This document shows, in pieces, positions 33,439-42,040 of a DNA stretch of 64,000 bases. The notes beneath the pieces were generated by a model. The model was not told the origin of the DNA, ran no database searches, and saw nothing but the letters and a program-made list of their open reading frames with translations. Source of the DNA: JAFGBM01 sp964610155 (GTDB lineage: Bacteria; Actinomycetota; Actinomycetes; Actinomycetales; Demequinaceae). Made by a program: the position numbers and the translations under genes. Location: assembly GCA_964610155.1 (NCBI GenBank), contig CAZSUY010000010.1:1-64000 (forward strand), written 5' to 3'. Each line of letters opens with the position of its first letter. The first letter of the stretch is position 1.

Positions 33439-33672
33439 CTATTCCGGCAGTCGGTTGCGCTCGGTGCGCGCCGCTCGGACCTCCGTATAGGCGATCGCGT
33501 AAGCATCCTCCTCGTCCATACCCGGGCCGCGGTCAAGGAGTTCCAGTCCCAGGAAACGGCGCAGGGCTTTCTCGACGACATCGGAGTCCCTCATGTCCAT
33601 GCGCGCGGCATACACTCGCGCCGCCCGAAGGACCTCTTCCTCGACATAGATGGTCGACTTGCGCTTTGCCAT
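33439..33672 (-). CDS. Ribbon-helix-helix antitoxin
   Basis: A 77-residue protein with a CopG-type fold: the strand KSTIYVEEEVLRAARVYAARM, then helices DSDVVEKALRRFLGLE, and an acidic tail that would wrap the toxin. It lies 9 bases upstream of the PIN toxin gene and should bind operator DNA and neutralise the toxin. The second in-frame ATG was chosen; the first adds six residues. Confidence 0.8.
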   Translation of the reverse strand: MAKRKSTIYVEEEVLRAARVYAARMDMRDSDVVEKALRRFLGLELLDRGPGMDEEDAYAIAYTEVRAARTERNRLPE

Positions 33673-33720
33673 TTTTCCATCATAACGCACTGAGGACTCG
33701 GGATGCCGCCTTTCCGGCGT

Positions 33721-34182
33721 TTAGGAGGCCATCCCGCAGGTCCACCAGCCATCGCCCAGATCCACGGGGTCCCTACAGATCATTCCCCACATGTCAAAGC
33801 CCTCGGGAGATAGGTAGGGGCTGTACCAGAAACCCCCGGCATCATCGGGGATACCCGACCACTGGGGGAGAAAGACGACCTCTTCCCAGCACGACGTAAG
33901 GCCTCCAGCCGTGAAAGGCGCATACTCCTTCGGAAGTTCCACGTAGTAGTCATAGCAATCGCCGTACTCGTGCACCCACGACACGATTTGCTCCATCATC
34001 GCCTGGTCCCGCGGGTACTTGAGCGGGCGGGCTGCCGTGTCTCCCCAACTGAAATCCCAAAAAAATGCGCTCCACGCGAAGATAACGCCCAGAAAGATCG
34101 GGGGAGGCAGGACGAAGACCCACCAACCCCACTGGTGAGGCAGATCCTCGTCGGGTGGCCCAGGCTTCTCCAGGTGCGCCAC
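33721..34182 (-). CDS. Single-pass membrane protein downstream of dnaG, function unknown
   Basis: A 153-residue protein with one N-terminal transmembrane helix (WWVFVLPPPIFLGVIFAW, residues ~20-37) and an extracytoplasmic domain rich in Trp, Tyr and with four Cys (CYDYY, TSCWEE, MICRDP, WWTCGMAS) that could form disulphides. It starts 3 bases after the dnaG stop, so is in the same transcript. No family recognised. Confidence 0.65.
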   Translation of the reverse strand: MAHLEKPGPPDEDLPHQWGWWVFVLPPPIFLGVIFAWSAFFWDFSWGDTAARPLKYPRDQAMMEQIVSWVHEYGDCYDYYVELPKEYAPFTAGGLTSCWEEVVFLPQWSGIPDDAGGFWYSPYLSPEGFDMWGMICRDPVDLGDGWWTCGMAS

Positions 34183-34185
34183 GGA

Positions 34186-36102
34186 TTACTCCTCCCGGAG
34201 GGCCCGCCTCTCACCCTCGAGAGCGACAAGTTCGGCGAACGCCTCTTGATATCCAACGTTTCCCTCGCCAATTCGTTGCATCCTGCCACGGGCATCCGAG
34301 ATCTTTCGGGTCAGGGCCAAGTCATGAACCCCGGCGATGACACTCCGGGCAAAGCGTGGCATCTCGGCCGGGCGGTCGTGCGACATGGGTGACACGGCGA
34401 GCGCCGAGACGACCGGCGCGACGGCCTCCCCCACCTCGTCTGCCACCCGGTTGACCCATCCCGCCTCGAGCGAGGCGGCCGTCTGAATCCCCCCGGCCGC
34501 GACGATTCCATCCCACACGGCCCGGTACTGCGGAACGGTGAACGCCTCCGCATCGAGCGTTGCCACCCACTCGGGCTCGACGCTTGCCGGCTCCTGAAGC
34601 AGCACCTCAAGCGCCATCCGTTCCGCCCGGACAACGGGATCCTTCGGGTTGAGCGCGGGGGCCTCCGATACGTCCATCTGCGCACCCCCCGCCCCGGCCT
34701 GTGCCCCCCCAACCCCACCAGCACTTGCGGGCCGACGGGCCTTCCCTGCGGCGGCGACCGCCGCACGCACCCGTTCCATTTCGATCCCAAGCCAACCCGC
34801 GAGTCGGCGGGCATACTCGGGTCTGAGGGCCCCATCCCGAATCCCGGCCACCACAGGAGCCGCCGACCGAAGCGCCGCCACCCGCCCCTCGGCCGTCTCC
34901 AAATCGTTCCCGGCGAGCGCGGCCTTGATGACGAACTCGAAAAGCGGCAACCGAGACCCCACAAGAGCCCCTACCGCATCGTTCCCCCGCTGCAACCGGA
35001 GGTCGCATGGATCCAAGCCATCCGGTGCCACGGCAACATAGGTCTGCGAGAGGAACTCCGACTCCAACTCAAACGCCTTGAGGGCGGCGTTTCGCCCGGC
35101 CTCGTCGGCGTCGAACGTGAAGATCACCTCTGCCCGCGACATCCCGATCTTCGTGGGTGCCCCAACCCCACCCCCGAGCAAGCGGCGCAGCATCCGGGCG
35201 TGCTCCTCCCCGAAGGCCGTCCCACACGTGGCGATGGCCGTCTGCACGCCGGAAAGGTGGCAGGCCATGACGTCGGTGTAACCCTCGACGACAACGACCT
35301 GGCGCGACGACGCGATGGCCTTCTTGGCGAGGTCGAGGCCATAGAGCACCTGGGATTTCTTATAAAGCGGAGTCTCTGGGGTGTTGAGGTACTTGGGACC
35401 TCCGTCGTCGTCGAGGAGCTTGCGCGCCCCGAAACCGACGACCTCGCCCGTGACCGAGCGGATCGGCCAGACGAGTCGCCCCCTGAAGCGGTCGAAGATC
35501 CGGGAGTCGCGTCCAGAGGACTGCTGCCCCCGCGACGCCAGCCCGGAGGCCTCTATCTCGGCCTCGATGAAACCCTTCTTCCGAAGGTGTTCCACGAGGC
35601 CATGCCAACCCTTGGGGGCATACCCCACCCCGAAGAGATCCGCGGCCTCCTTCTCGAATCCGCGCCCTGAAAGGAAGTCCCGCCCGGGTTTGGCTTCCGG
35701 GGTCGCTAGAGCTTCAACGAAGAACTCGGCCGCGACCCGGTTGGCCTCGACGAGCCGCCGCCTGCCACCCCCCGTGGCCTCCGACCGTTTGCCCCCCGAT
35801 TCGTACCGGAGGGTGATCCCGGCCCGGCCCGCAAGGTACTCGACGGCCTCGGCGAACGGCAGCCCATCGGCCTTCATGAGAAAGGAGATGACGTCGCCCC
35901 CCTCACCGCACCCGAAACAGTGCCAACGACCGATGCCGGGCCGCACATGGAAGGAGGGGGTCTTTTCGTCGTGGAAGGGACAGAGCCCCTTGAGGGAGCC
36001 GACCCCTCCTGACTTGAGGGCGACCCGCTCGCCGACAATCTCCTCGATGCGGGTGCGCTCTCGCACCGCGTCGATGTCGTCTCTGACGATGCTGCCGGCC
36101 AC
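34186..36102 (-). CDS. dnaG: DNA primase DnaG
   Basis: Synthesises RNA primers at the replication fork. The CHC2 zinc ribbon is at residues 41-65 (Cys41, His44, Cys62, Cys65 in CPFH and HCFGC). The TOPRIM core shows VVVEGYTDVMA and FTFDADEAGRNA, and a C-terminal helicase-binding region follows an Ala/Gly-rich linker (AGGVGGAQAGAGG). At 638 residues it is of normal length. It is divergent from the DUF6941 gene. Confidence 0.95.
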   Translation of the reverse strand: MAGSIVRDDIDAVRERTRIEEIVGERVALKSGGVGSLKGLCPFHDEKTPSFHVRPGIGRWHCFGCGEGGDVISFLMKADGLPFAEAVEYLAGRAGITLRYESGGKRSEATGGGRRRLVEANRVAAEFFVEALATPEAKPGRDFLSGRGFEKEAADLFGVGYAPKGWHGLVEHLRKKGFIEAEIEASGLASRGQQSSGRDSRIFDRFRGRLVWPIRSVTGEVVGFGARKLLDDDGGPKYLNTPETPLYKKSQVLYGLDLAKKAIASSRQVVVVEGYTDVMACHLSGVQTAIATCGTAFGEEHARMLRRLLGGGVGAPTKIGMSRAEVIFTFDADEAGRNAALKAFELESEFLSQTYVAVAPDGLDPCDLRLQRGNDAVGALVGSRLPLFEFVIKAALAGNDLETAEGRVAALRSAAPVVAGIRDGALRPEYARRLAGWLGIEMERVRAAVAAAGKARRPASAGGVGGAQAGAGGAQMDVSEAPALNPKDPVVRAERMALEVLLQEPASVEPEWVATLDAEAFTVPQYRAVWDGIVAAGGIQTAASLEAGWVNRVADEVGEAVAPVVSALAVSPMSHDRPAEMPRFARSVIAGVHDLALTRKISDARGRMQRIGEGNVGYQEAFAELVALEGERRALREE

Positions 36103-36214
36103 GAGCCAACCCTATGCCCGATGAGGCCTTTCCCTGCGTCGGCCGTATGCCCACCGCGAACACCGCGCAGGAACCCCTTCAATCCCGCTACGCTGGTTCC
36201 GACAAGGGAGAGCT

Positions 36215-36664
36215 ATGAGGGTCGATGCGTTCCTCGCGGATACCGCCGAGGTCATCAACAACAAGATCTATGCCCTGGGCATGGGGTGGAACACCATCTT
36301 TGCCCGTGGCTTCCCCGTGATCCACCGACGGTTGGCCCTCGGGCTCACCGTCCATGTGCCGTTTACGGACACGAATTCCAAGCACAAGCTCGAGGTTCGG
36401 CTCGTCACGGAGGATGGACAGGACCACCCGATCGGCATGCGGGCTGACCCCGACGGCAAGCCCGCCACTCTCACCGCGATGGGTGGCGAGTTCACGTTGG
36501 GACGCCCGCCTACGCTGGTCGATGGCGACGAGCAAATAGCGTGCTTCGCGTTCCTGATCGAGGGGATGCGATTCGAGGAGGCCGGAAAGTTCGAGTGGGT
36601 CGTGTCTATCGATGACGTCGAGGCGTCCCGCCTCCCGATGCGTGTCCAGACACAGCGCGCCTAG
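36215..36664 (+). CDS. DUF6941 family protein
   Basis: A 149-residue beta-rich soluble protein, MRVDAFLADTAEVINNKIYALGMGWNT at the start, matching a family common in actinobacteria and without known function. AAGGGA precedes the ATG by ~6 bases. Its last 59 bases overlap the 3' end of the convergent dgt gene, so both C-termini share DNA. Confidence 0.8.
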   Translation: MRVDAFLADTAEVINNKIYALGMGWNTIFARGFPVIHRRLALGLTVHVPFTDTNSKHKLEVRLVTEDGQDHPIGMRADPDGKPATLTAMGGEFTLGRPPTLVDGDEQIACFAFLIEGMRFEEAGKFEWVVSIDDVEASRLPMRVQTQRA

Positions 36665-37934
36665 CCCTCCCCTGCTCCTTCCGGCAGTACTTGTGGTGGA
36701 GGTCGTACGCGCTCCTGTCCGTCAGCGATGCGACCTGATCGACCGCCACCCTGAACCGTGCCGTATCGTCGGCCGCCTCGCTCCACGCCTCCGCAAAATG
36801 CGGGTCGAGCCGATCCTCCCCCCGTTCGACGATCGCTAGCACCAATTCCGCAAGCCTCTCCCGTTGAGCCTTGTGGCTGCGGGTCCGCTCCCTGGGGGCC
36901 ATGAGGAAGTGGACGGCGATGCCCTTGAGGGCGAAAATCTCGGCGGCCGTCTCCTCGGGGATGACGAGGCTGGCGCGATGCCGGGTGAGGGGGCTGTCCC
37001 CATAGACCTCCCTGGTCGCCGCAGTGACCGCATCACAGAAACGACCGATGAATTGACTCGTCAGATCCTTGAGGCTGGCCAGAGCGCGGGAGGAGCCGTC
37101 GTAGTCGGGGACCCAGGTGGGGTCCGCGCGGAGCCGCTTGAGCGCGGCGAGCAACTCCTCCTCCTCTCCCCTGCCATACCATTCGCGGGCGTGAGCGACC
37201 ACGGCCCGAGCCTGTCCGGGGTCCTTGAGGACGCTGAGCGACACATCGTTGTGAACCACCGAATCCTCGACATCGTGTACCGAATAGGAGATCTCATCGG
37301 CCAGGTCCATCACCTGCGCCTCGAACGCGATTGACCCTGGGTCCGGGCCCTTTCTGAGCCACCTGAACACGTCAAGGTCGTCGTCGTACACCCCGAATTT
37401 CTGGGTGATGCGTTCGCTCATTTGAGCGGGGGCGTCTGCGAGCGGCCACGGGTACTTGAGGCTCGCGTCGAGGGATGCCCGCGTGAGGTTGAGGCCGACG
37501 CTCCTGCCGGTTCGGGGGTCGACCGACTTGGGTTCGAGGCGGGTAAGGACGCGTAGGGTCTGGGCATTGCCCTCGAATCCGCCGATGTGCTGAGCCACCT
37601 CGTTGAGGGCACGCTCGCCGTTGTGGCCGAAGGGCGGATGCCCCAGGTCATGGGCGAGGCAGGCGGTGTCCACCAGGTCGGGGTCGCACCCGAGGGCCTT
37701 TCCCAGTTCCCGCCCGATCTGCGCCACCTCGAGGGTGTGGGTGAGACGGGTGCGGACGAAATCCCCCGTTCCCGCGCCGAGCACCTGTGTCTTGGCCCCC
37801 AGGCGACGGAGGGCGGAACTGTGGACGATGCGGGCGCGATCCCGCTCGAACGGGGTACGGCTAGCACTCTTCGGACGCTCGGTGGCCCACCTCTCGACGT
37901 CGCCGTTGGAGTATCCGGAGGACAGATCGCTCAC
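36606..37934 (-). CDS. dgt: Deoxyguanosinetriphosphate triphosphohydrolase-like HD enzyme
   Basis: Hydrolyses dNTPs to deoxynucleoside and triphosphate. The HD metal site is visible: RTRLTHTLEVAQIGRELG (His), CLAHDLGHPPFGHNGE (HD) and a later DLADEISYSVHDVED (Asp). At 442 residues it fits the actinobacterial Dgt type. Its basic C-terminal tail (GHASGGGTPRRHR) lies entirely in the overlap with the DUF6941 gene. It sits beside dnaG as in many actinobacteria. Confidence 0.92.
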   Translation of the reverse strand: MSDLSSGYSNGDVERWATERPKSASRTPFERDRARIVHSSALRRLGAKTQVLGAGTGDFVRTRLTHTLEVAQIGRELGKALGCDPDLVDTACLAHDLGHPPFGHNGERALNEVAQHIGGFEGNAQTLRVLTRLEPKSVDPRTGRSVGLNLTRASLDASLKYPWPLADAPAQMSERITQKFGVYDDDLDVFRWLRKGPDPGSIAFEAQVMDLADEISYSVHDVEDSVVHNDVSLSVLKDPGQARAVVAHAREWYGRGEEEELLAALKRLRADPTWVPDYDGSSRALASLKDLTSQFIGRFCDAVTAATREVYGDSPLTRHRASLVIPEETAAEIFALKGIAVHFLMAPRERTRSHKAQRERLAELVLAIVERGEDRLDPHFAEAWSEAADDTARFRVAVDQVASLTDRSAYDLHHKYCRKEQGRARRAVSGHASGGGTPRRHR

Positions 37935-37990
37935 CCCTCGATGTTAGTGCGCGGGTCCCTCAGGTTTGACCCCAGAGCCAGATTTGACCC

Positions 37991-39334
37991 CTAGGCGTCG
38001 ACGATGGCCTCGAAGGCCGCGAACACGGTCTGCATCGCGTTTATCGCGCGGATCTCGCTGAACGCATTCTCCGGGTCATTAAGGGCAGCCGCCACCACGA
38101 ACTCGCGGCCATCCACACCGACGAGGCGCCACGTCATGGCGAACACGCCGGGTTCCGACCCACCCTTGTACCAGATCTCGGGCCAGCGCGCCGCATCGAT
38201 CTCGAGGCCGGGATTCGCGGTGAGCGCGGCCGTCGCTGCCCGGGCATCGCCGGGATCGGACGCATCGATCAGATCGTCAAGGCGAAGCCACGTGTGACAC
38301 ATGTCCTCGGCGGAGGCGAACCACTCGAGTCGCTCGATCCCCCATGGCGCGTCCGGCAAAGTCTCTGGGTTGACGTCCTCAAGCGTCAGGCCTGCGAGTT
38401 CGTCGTCCAGGTACGCTGCGCGCTCGGTAACCGACAGGTCCGTCCAGCCGGCGTGCTCGGGCATCAGTTTCAGGAGGAAGAGCTCGCGGGTCGAGAGGAA
38501 CGGGTTATTCCGCTCGGGCGCGGTGACGCCGGCGTCACTCATCGCCAGCCACGCGCGATCCCGCCCCAAGTGATCGAGTAGTAGGTCGGCCGCCGTATTG
38601 TCGGAAACAGAGATCATGAATAGTGCGAGTTCGTCGATCGACATCTCCGTCCCGTCGGGCTTGGCGTACGTCTGGCCGTCGGCTGAGGACTTGAGCTCGT
38701 CCCGCACTGCCACCTGGTCCGACCACGAGAGGTCGCCGGCATCCACGTCCTCGACGATCGCGGCGAGGATCCAAAGCTTGAACTCGGACCCGATGGCGTA
38801 CGGATCTTCGGCGTTGACCTCATGCAACGCGTCGCAGGTCCCGCCCGTGATGTCGTAGACCGCCCAGCCGCTCTGGGGCGCGACCGCCGCGAGGGTCGCG
38901 TCCGCGCTAGCGGCCGAGACCGGCCCCGCGTCAGGGTCCGGTCCCGCAGGCTGGAAAAACAGCTCGACGATCCGGCCGTCCGCCGGGTCGATCCCGATGG
39001 AGAATGCGATCCGCACGCCATCGGCGCTCATGATTCCCACCCGTCGGAGCGCCGTGTCGGTCTCCATCTCGTCGACAACGTAGTCACCCTCGAGCGTCGC
39101 GAGGACCGCAACGAGCGTATACGCGGGCACCTGCGCTAGGAAGATCGTGTGGAACCGCTCTTCGATCTCCGACGTATTCGCGCCTTCCGGGTCCACGAGG
39201 AGTTCGAGCACGTACTCCCACTGCTCCCCGATCGCGTAGGACGCGCCGGACGTCTCGGGCGACGCCGCCCCGCCCGATGTGCAGGCGGTGAGGAGAAGAA
39301 CGAGCGGGAGTGCCACGCGGGCCATAACGGACAT
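37991..39334 (-). CDS. Lipoprotein with class A beta-lactamase/serine hydrolase fold
   Basis: A 447-residue secreted lipoprotein: lipobox LLTAC with Cys18, an N-terminal domain to ~residue 145, then a beta-lactamase-type domain with SxxK Ser183-Lys186 (GSEFKLW), SDN 244-246 (SVSDNTAAD) and KGG 390-392 (WYKGGSEPG). The ordered triad suggests an acylating serine enzyme, but no Glu166-type omega loop is obvious and the N-terminal domain is unusual for beta-lactamases, so a peptidase or cell-wall role is equally likely. The start at 39334 lacks a clear ribosome site. Confidence 0.8.
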   Translation of the reverse strand: MSVMARVALPLVLLLTACTSGGAASPETSGASYAIGEQWEYVLELLVDPEGANTSEIEERFHTIFLAQVPAYTLVAVLATLEGDYVVDEMETDTALRRVGIMSADGVRIAFSIGIDPADGRIVELFFQPAGPDPDAGPVSAASADATLAAVAPQSGWAVYDITGGTCDALHEVNAEDPYAIGSEFKLWILAAIVEDVDAGDLSWSDQVAVRDELKSSADGQTYAKPDGTEMSIDELALFMISVSDNTAADLLLDHLGRDRAWLAMSDAGVTAPERNNPFLSTRELFLLKLMPEHAGWTDLSVTERAAYLDDELAGLTLEDVNPETLPDAPWGIERLEWFASAEDMCHTWLRLDDLIDASDPGDARAATAALTANPGLEIDAARWPEIWYKGGSEPGVFAMTWRLVGVDGREFVVAAALNDPENAFSEIRAINAMQTVFAAFEAIVDA

Positions 39335-39388
39335 GCTGCGACGGTACCAGCCTGTCGAACGCGCGCCTCGAGGCATCCGATCCCCCCT

Positions 39389-40540
39389 CTATCCCCCAGA
39401 GACGCTCAATTCCGCCTCGTGGAGCCGGGACTCGATCTCGGGCGTGATATCACGCGAATCGAGCCAGCCCTCCGGGCATATTGGGCGTTTGGGTGTCCCC
39501 TGCCGCCCACGCGCGCCCTCCGCCGCCGCCCCCGGGTAGGGCCGGTCGAGGTCGAGACCATCGAGGATCCCGCGCAGTTCGGCGAGCGAGGAGACCAGGC
39601 CGAGCCTGCGCCTCGCCTCCCCCCCCACCTGGTACCCCTTGAAGTACCACGCGATGTGCTTGCGGATCTCCTGCATCGCCTTGCTCTCGTTGTCGCCACA
39701 GTGCGCAACAAGAAGTTCGCCGTGCCGGAACAGTGTGTTCGCAACTGTTCGTGTTCCGGGCCGCACACGGTCCAGGCGTCCCTCGAACGCCGCCTGGAGG
39801 TCCGCAAACAACCAGGGCCTGCCCAGGCACCCGCGCCCGACGACCACCCCGTCGCACCCGGTTTCGGCGACCATCCTGACCGCGTCCTCCGCCGTCCAGA
39901 TGTCACCGTTCCCGAGCACCGGTACGGTCGTCACCGCCTCCTTAAGCGACTTGATCGCCACCCAATCCGCGTGACCCGAGTAGTGGTCGGCGGCCGTCCT
40001 AGCGTGGAGGGCAACCGCCGCGACCCCCTCCCCCTCGGCCACCCGCCCGGCCTCTAAGAAGGTGAGGTGCTCGTCGTCGATCCCCTTGCGCATCTTGACG
40101 GTCACCGGCACCCCCGCGGCGGCCTCCACCGCCGCCCCGACGATGCGTCTGAACAGGTCCGTCTTCCAGGGCAGGACGGCTCCCCCACCCTTGCGGGTCA
40201 CCTTGGGCACGGGACAACCGAAGTTGAGGTCGATGTGGTCGGCGCGGTCCTCGTCGGCAAGGATGCGGACGGCGGCGCCGACGGTCGCGGAATCGACGCC
40301 ATACACCTGGACGGAGCGAGGCGTCTCGTCGGGGTCATGCCGGATGATGCGGAGACTCTCGGGGGTGCGTTCGACGAGGGCCCGGGATGTCACCATCTCG
40401 GCCACGAACAGCCCGCCGCCGTGCTCCCGGCAGAGCCGTCGGAATGCCGCGTTCGTCACCCCGGCCATGGGGGCGAGCACCACTGGGGTCTCGACCGTCA
40501 GCCGTCCGATGTGAAGGGGAGGCAGGACGGGGGTCGGCAC
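39389..40540 (-). CDS. dusB: tRNA-dihydrouridine synthase DusB
   Basis: FMN enzyme reducing uridines in the tRNA D loop. It shows VLAPMAGVTNAAFRRL, the FMN/tRNA-binding HIDLNFGCPVPKVTRKGGGA with catalytic Cys, VKMRKGIDDEH and VLGNGDIWTAEDA ... VVVGRGCLGRPW. Length 383 residues is typical. It is next to glyS and dgt as in related actinobacteria. Confidence 0.94.
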   Translation of the reverse strand: MPTPVLPPLHIGRLTVETPVVLAPMAGVTNAAFRRLCREHGGGLFVAEMVTSRALVERTPESLRIIRHDPDETPRSVQVYGVDSATVGAAVRILADEDRADHIDLNFGCPVPKVTRKGGGAVLPWKTDLFRRIVGAAVEAAAGVPVTVKMRKGIDDEHLTFLEAGRVAEGEGVAAVALHARTAADHYSGHADWVAIKSLKEAVTTVPVLGNGDIWTAEDAVRMVAETGCDGVVVGRGCLGRPWLFADLQAAFEGRLDRVRPGTRTVANTLFRHGELLVAHCGDNESKAMQEIRKHIAWYFKGYQVGGEARRRLGLVSSLAELRGILDGLDLDRPYPGAAAEGARGRQGTPKRPICPEGWLDSRDITPEIESRLHEAELSVSGG

Positions 40541-40613
40541 CCACCCATCCTCGCACGCGACTCGGTTCCTCCCCCGACCACGATGGCTTGACTGGGAGGG
40601 CGGCCTTGTTGGA

Positions 40614-41390
40614 CTAGCCTTTGGCTCTTGCTCCCAGTTTGTCTACCCCCCACCACAGGAAGCCAAACCCCACGGCGCCGAGCCACCCGATCAGGATCCC
40701 CTTCCAAAGGTCGGAATCAGAGCCGTTATCCGACTCGTGCACCTCGGTGAGTTCCCCCTGGCCAGTCGTTGACACGTCGACCCGGGGGGTCGCGACGTCA
40801 TCCTCCGGTTCCCCTGTAGGGATGACGACCCCCGGGGAGGCCGAGCCACGGGCATATGGCTCCTCGCCGGAGAGAATTGCGTCCTTGTCCCAGGTAACGG
40901 TCGTCCCGCTCAGGCTGCCGTTGTGCTCGTAGACCTCGCCGGGAAACGTGATTGAAAGCCTGAAGTCGAGTTGGCTATACGCGGCGGGCTCTGAATCACG
41001 GAGTGAGGCTGCTGACGGATCATCGATTAGCGACCCCTGGAAAATGAAGTCGTCGCCATCGCGCGAAAAACTCCCGGCGTCTCCAACCGTGAAGTCATCG
41101 ATTGTCTGGCCCTCGAAGGTCACGCGTCTTCCCACGTACAGGTCTTGGTCGTAGTCGTAGACCTCGGCATTGCTCAACTCCGATTTGATTGCATCCATTT
41201 CTTCCTCGGAGAAAAGGTCCTCTTCGGTCATGCCGCTTGCCTCAAGATATGCCTCGTGGTACGCGGAGACGAACTCACCGCTCACGGTGCCGTCGGGGCT
41301 CAGGGTGACGTCGCACACTTGGCGAATACAACCGGAGAGAGCCATGACAGCGATCACCACAAACGCTGAAAGGGCATGAGCCTTTTTCAT
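40614..41390 (-). CDS. LppM-like lipoprotein with C-terminal membrane anchor
   Basis: About 258 residues: a signal peptide ending ALSGC (lipobox), a beta-rich LppM-type domain with EFVSAYHEAYLEASGMTEEDLF and VGRRVTFEGQTIDDF, an acidic linker, and a C-terminal transmembrane helix (GILIGWLGAVGFGFLWWGV). LppM in mycobacteria is a surface lipoprotein involved in host interaction; here an envelope role is inferred only from architecture. The ATG directly before the basic signal region was chosen. Confidence 0.75.
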   Translation of the reverse strand: MKKAHALSAFVVIAVMALSGCIRQVCDVTLSPDGTVSGEFVSAYHEAYLEASGMTEEDLFSEEEMDAIKSELSNAEVYDYDQDLYVGRRVTFEGQTIDDFTVGDAGSFSRDGDDFIFQGSLIDDPSAASLRDSEPAAYSQLDFRLSITFPGEVYEHNGSLSGTTVTWDKDAILSGEEPYARGSASPGVVIPTGEPEDDVATPRVDVSTTGQGELTEVHESDNGSDSDLWKGILIGWLGAVGFGFLWWGVDKLGARAKG

Positions 41391-41436
41391 AACTCCAACA
41401 ATGGCACAACACCAACTCGCGCGCCTGAGATAGCGG

Positions 41437-41511
41437 TCACACCCCGACGAGTCGCTCGGCCAGGTACCCACTCACCTTGTCGAGTCCGATCCGCTCCTGC
41501 GGCGGGAGGAC
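41437..41511 (-). pseudogene. Displaced copy of the glyS 3' end
   Basis: The minus strand encodes QERIGLDKVSGYLAERLVGV and a stop, nearly identical to the true GlyRS C-terminus (QERIGLDKVRGHLAERLVGC) at 42041-42106. About 45 bases are almost identical and the frame is kept, whereas sequence farther 5' diverges. It has no start and cannot encode a synthetase. The SRPBCC gene lies between the two ends. Confidence 0.85.
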
Positions 41512-41519
41512 GGCCGCAG

Positions 41520-42005
41520 TCACGGCGCCGAACGCGCATAGTAGGCGTTCTCCTCCGCCGTCTCTCTTTTGAAAACTTTCGCAGTCTCGCGCGCCCGTTT
41601 CGCGCGGGTGAGCCCTAGAAGGAAGCGGATGAACCACAGGACCGGATGCGTCTGGGCCGTGATGGTGAGGGTCGTAGGTGTGAGATTGCCCTGGCGTACG
41701 AACGTCCGCGTTGACTCATAGATCATCCGTGGCGACCCGCGGACCACCGTGCGCGTGGAGATGCTGCGCGGCGGATGGACGTCGACGAACTCGGTGTCCA
41801 CCGTCCGGGTCCTCCCCTTGGGGTCACCCATGGTGGACCGGAGGAGGCACCCCTTCTCCCCCGGCTGGCCAGAGACGATCTCGGTTTCGATGACTCGGGG
41901 GAAAACGGAACACATCTCCTCGGGGTTCGTGTGCAGCGCCCAGACCCTCTCGATAGGAGCGTCGAGCACGCCCTCGAACGTGTGGGTCTCGAAATAGGAT
42001 TTCAT
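41520..42005 (-). CDS. SRPBCC-fold protein (polyketide cyclase/START-like)
   Basis: A 161-residue protein whose start (FEGVLDAPIERVWALHTNPEEMCSVFPRV) and strand pattern are those of SRPBCC ligand-binding proteins. The cavity ligand is unknown. GGAGGAGG precedes the ATG. It is bracketed by the real glyS 3' end and its displaced copy, indicating arrival as a small insert behind glyS. Confidence 0.82.
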   Translation of the reverse strand: MKSYFETHTFEGVLDAPIERVWALHTNPEEMCSVFPRVIETEIVSGQPGEKGCLLRSTMGDPKGRTRTVDTEFVDVHPPRSISTRTVVRGSPRMIYESTRTFVRQGNLTPTTLTITAQTHPVLWFIRFLLGLTRAKRARETAKVFKRETAEENAYYARSAP

Positions 42006-42040
42006 CGAGCCTCCTCCGCCTATAGCCTACGCAAACTCTT

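Noticed and set aside
37961..37992. TTTGACCCC present twice within 30 bp between dgt and the serine-hydrolase lipoprotein
   Set aside because: Too short and isolated to be a meaningful repeat; no promoter or protein site fits.
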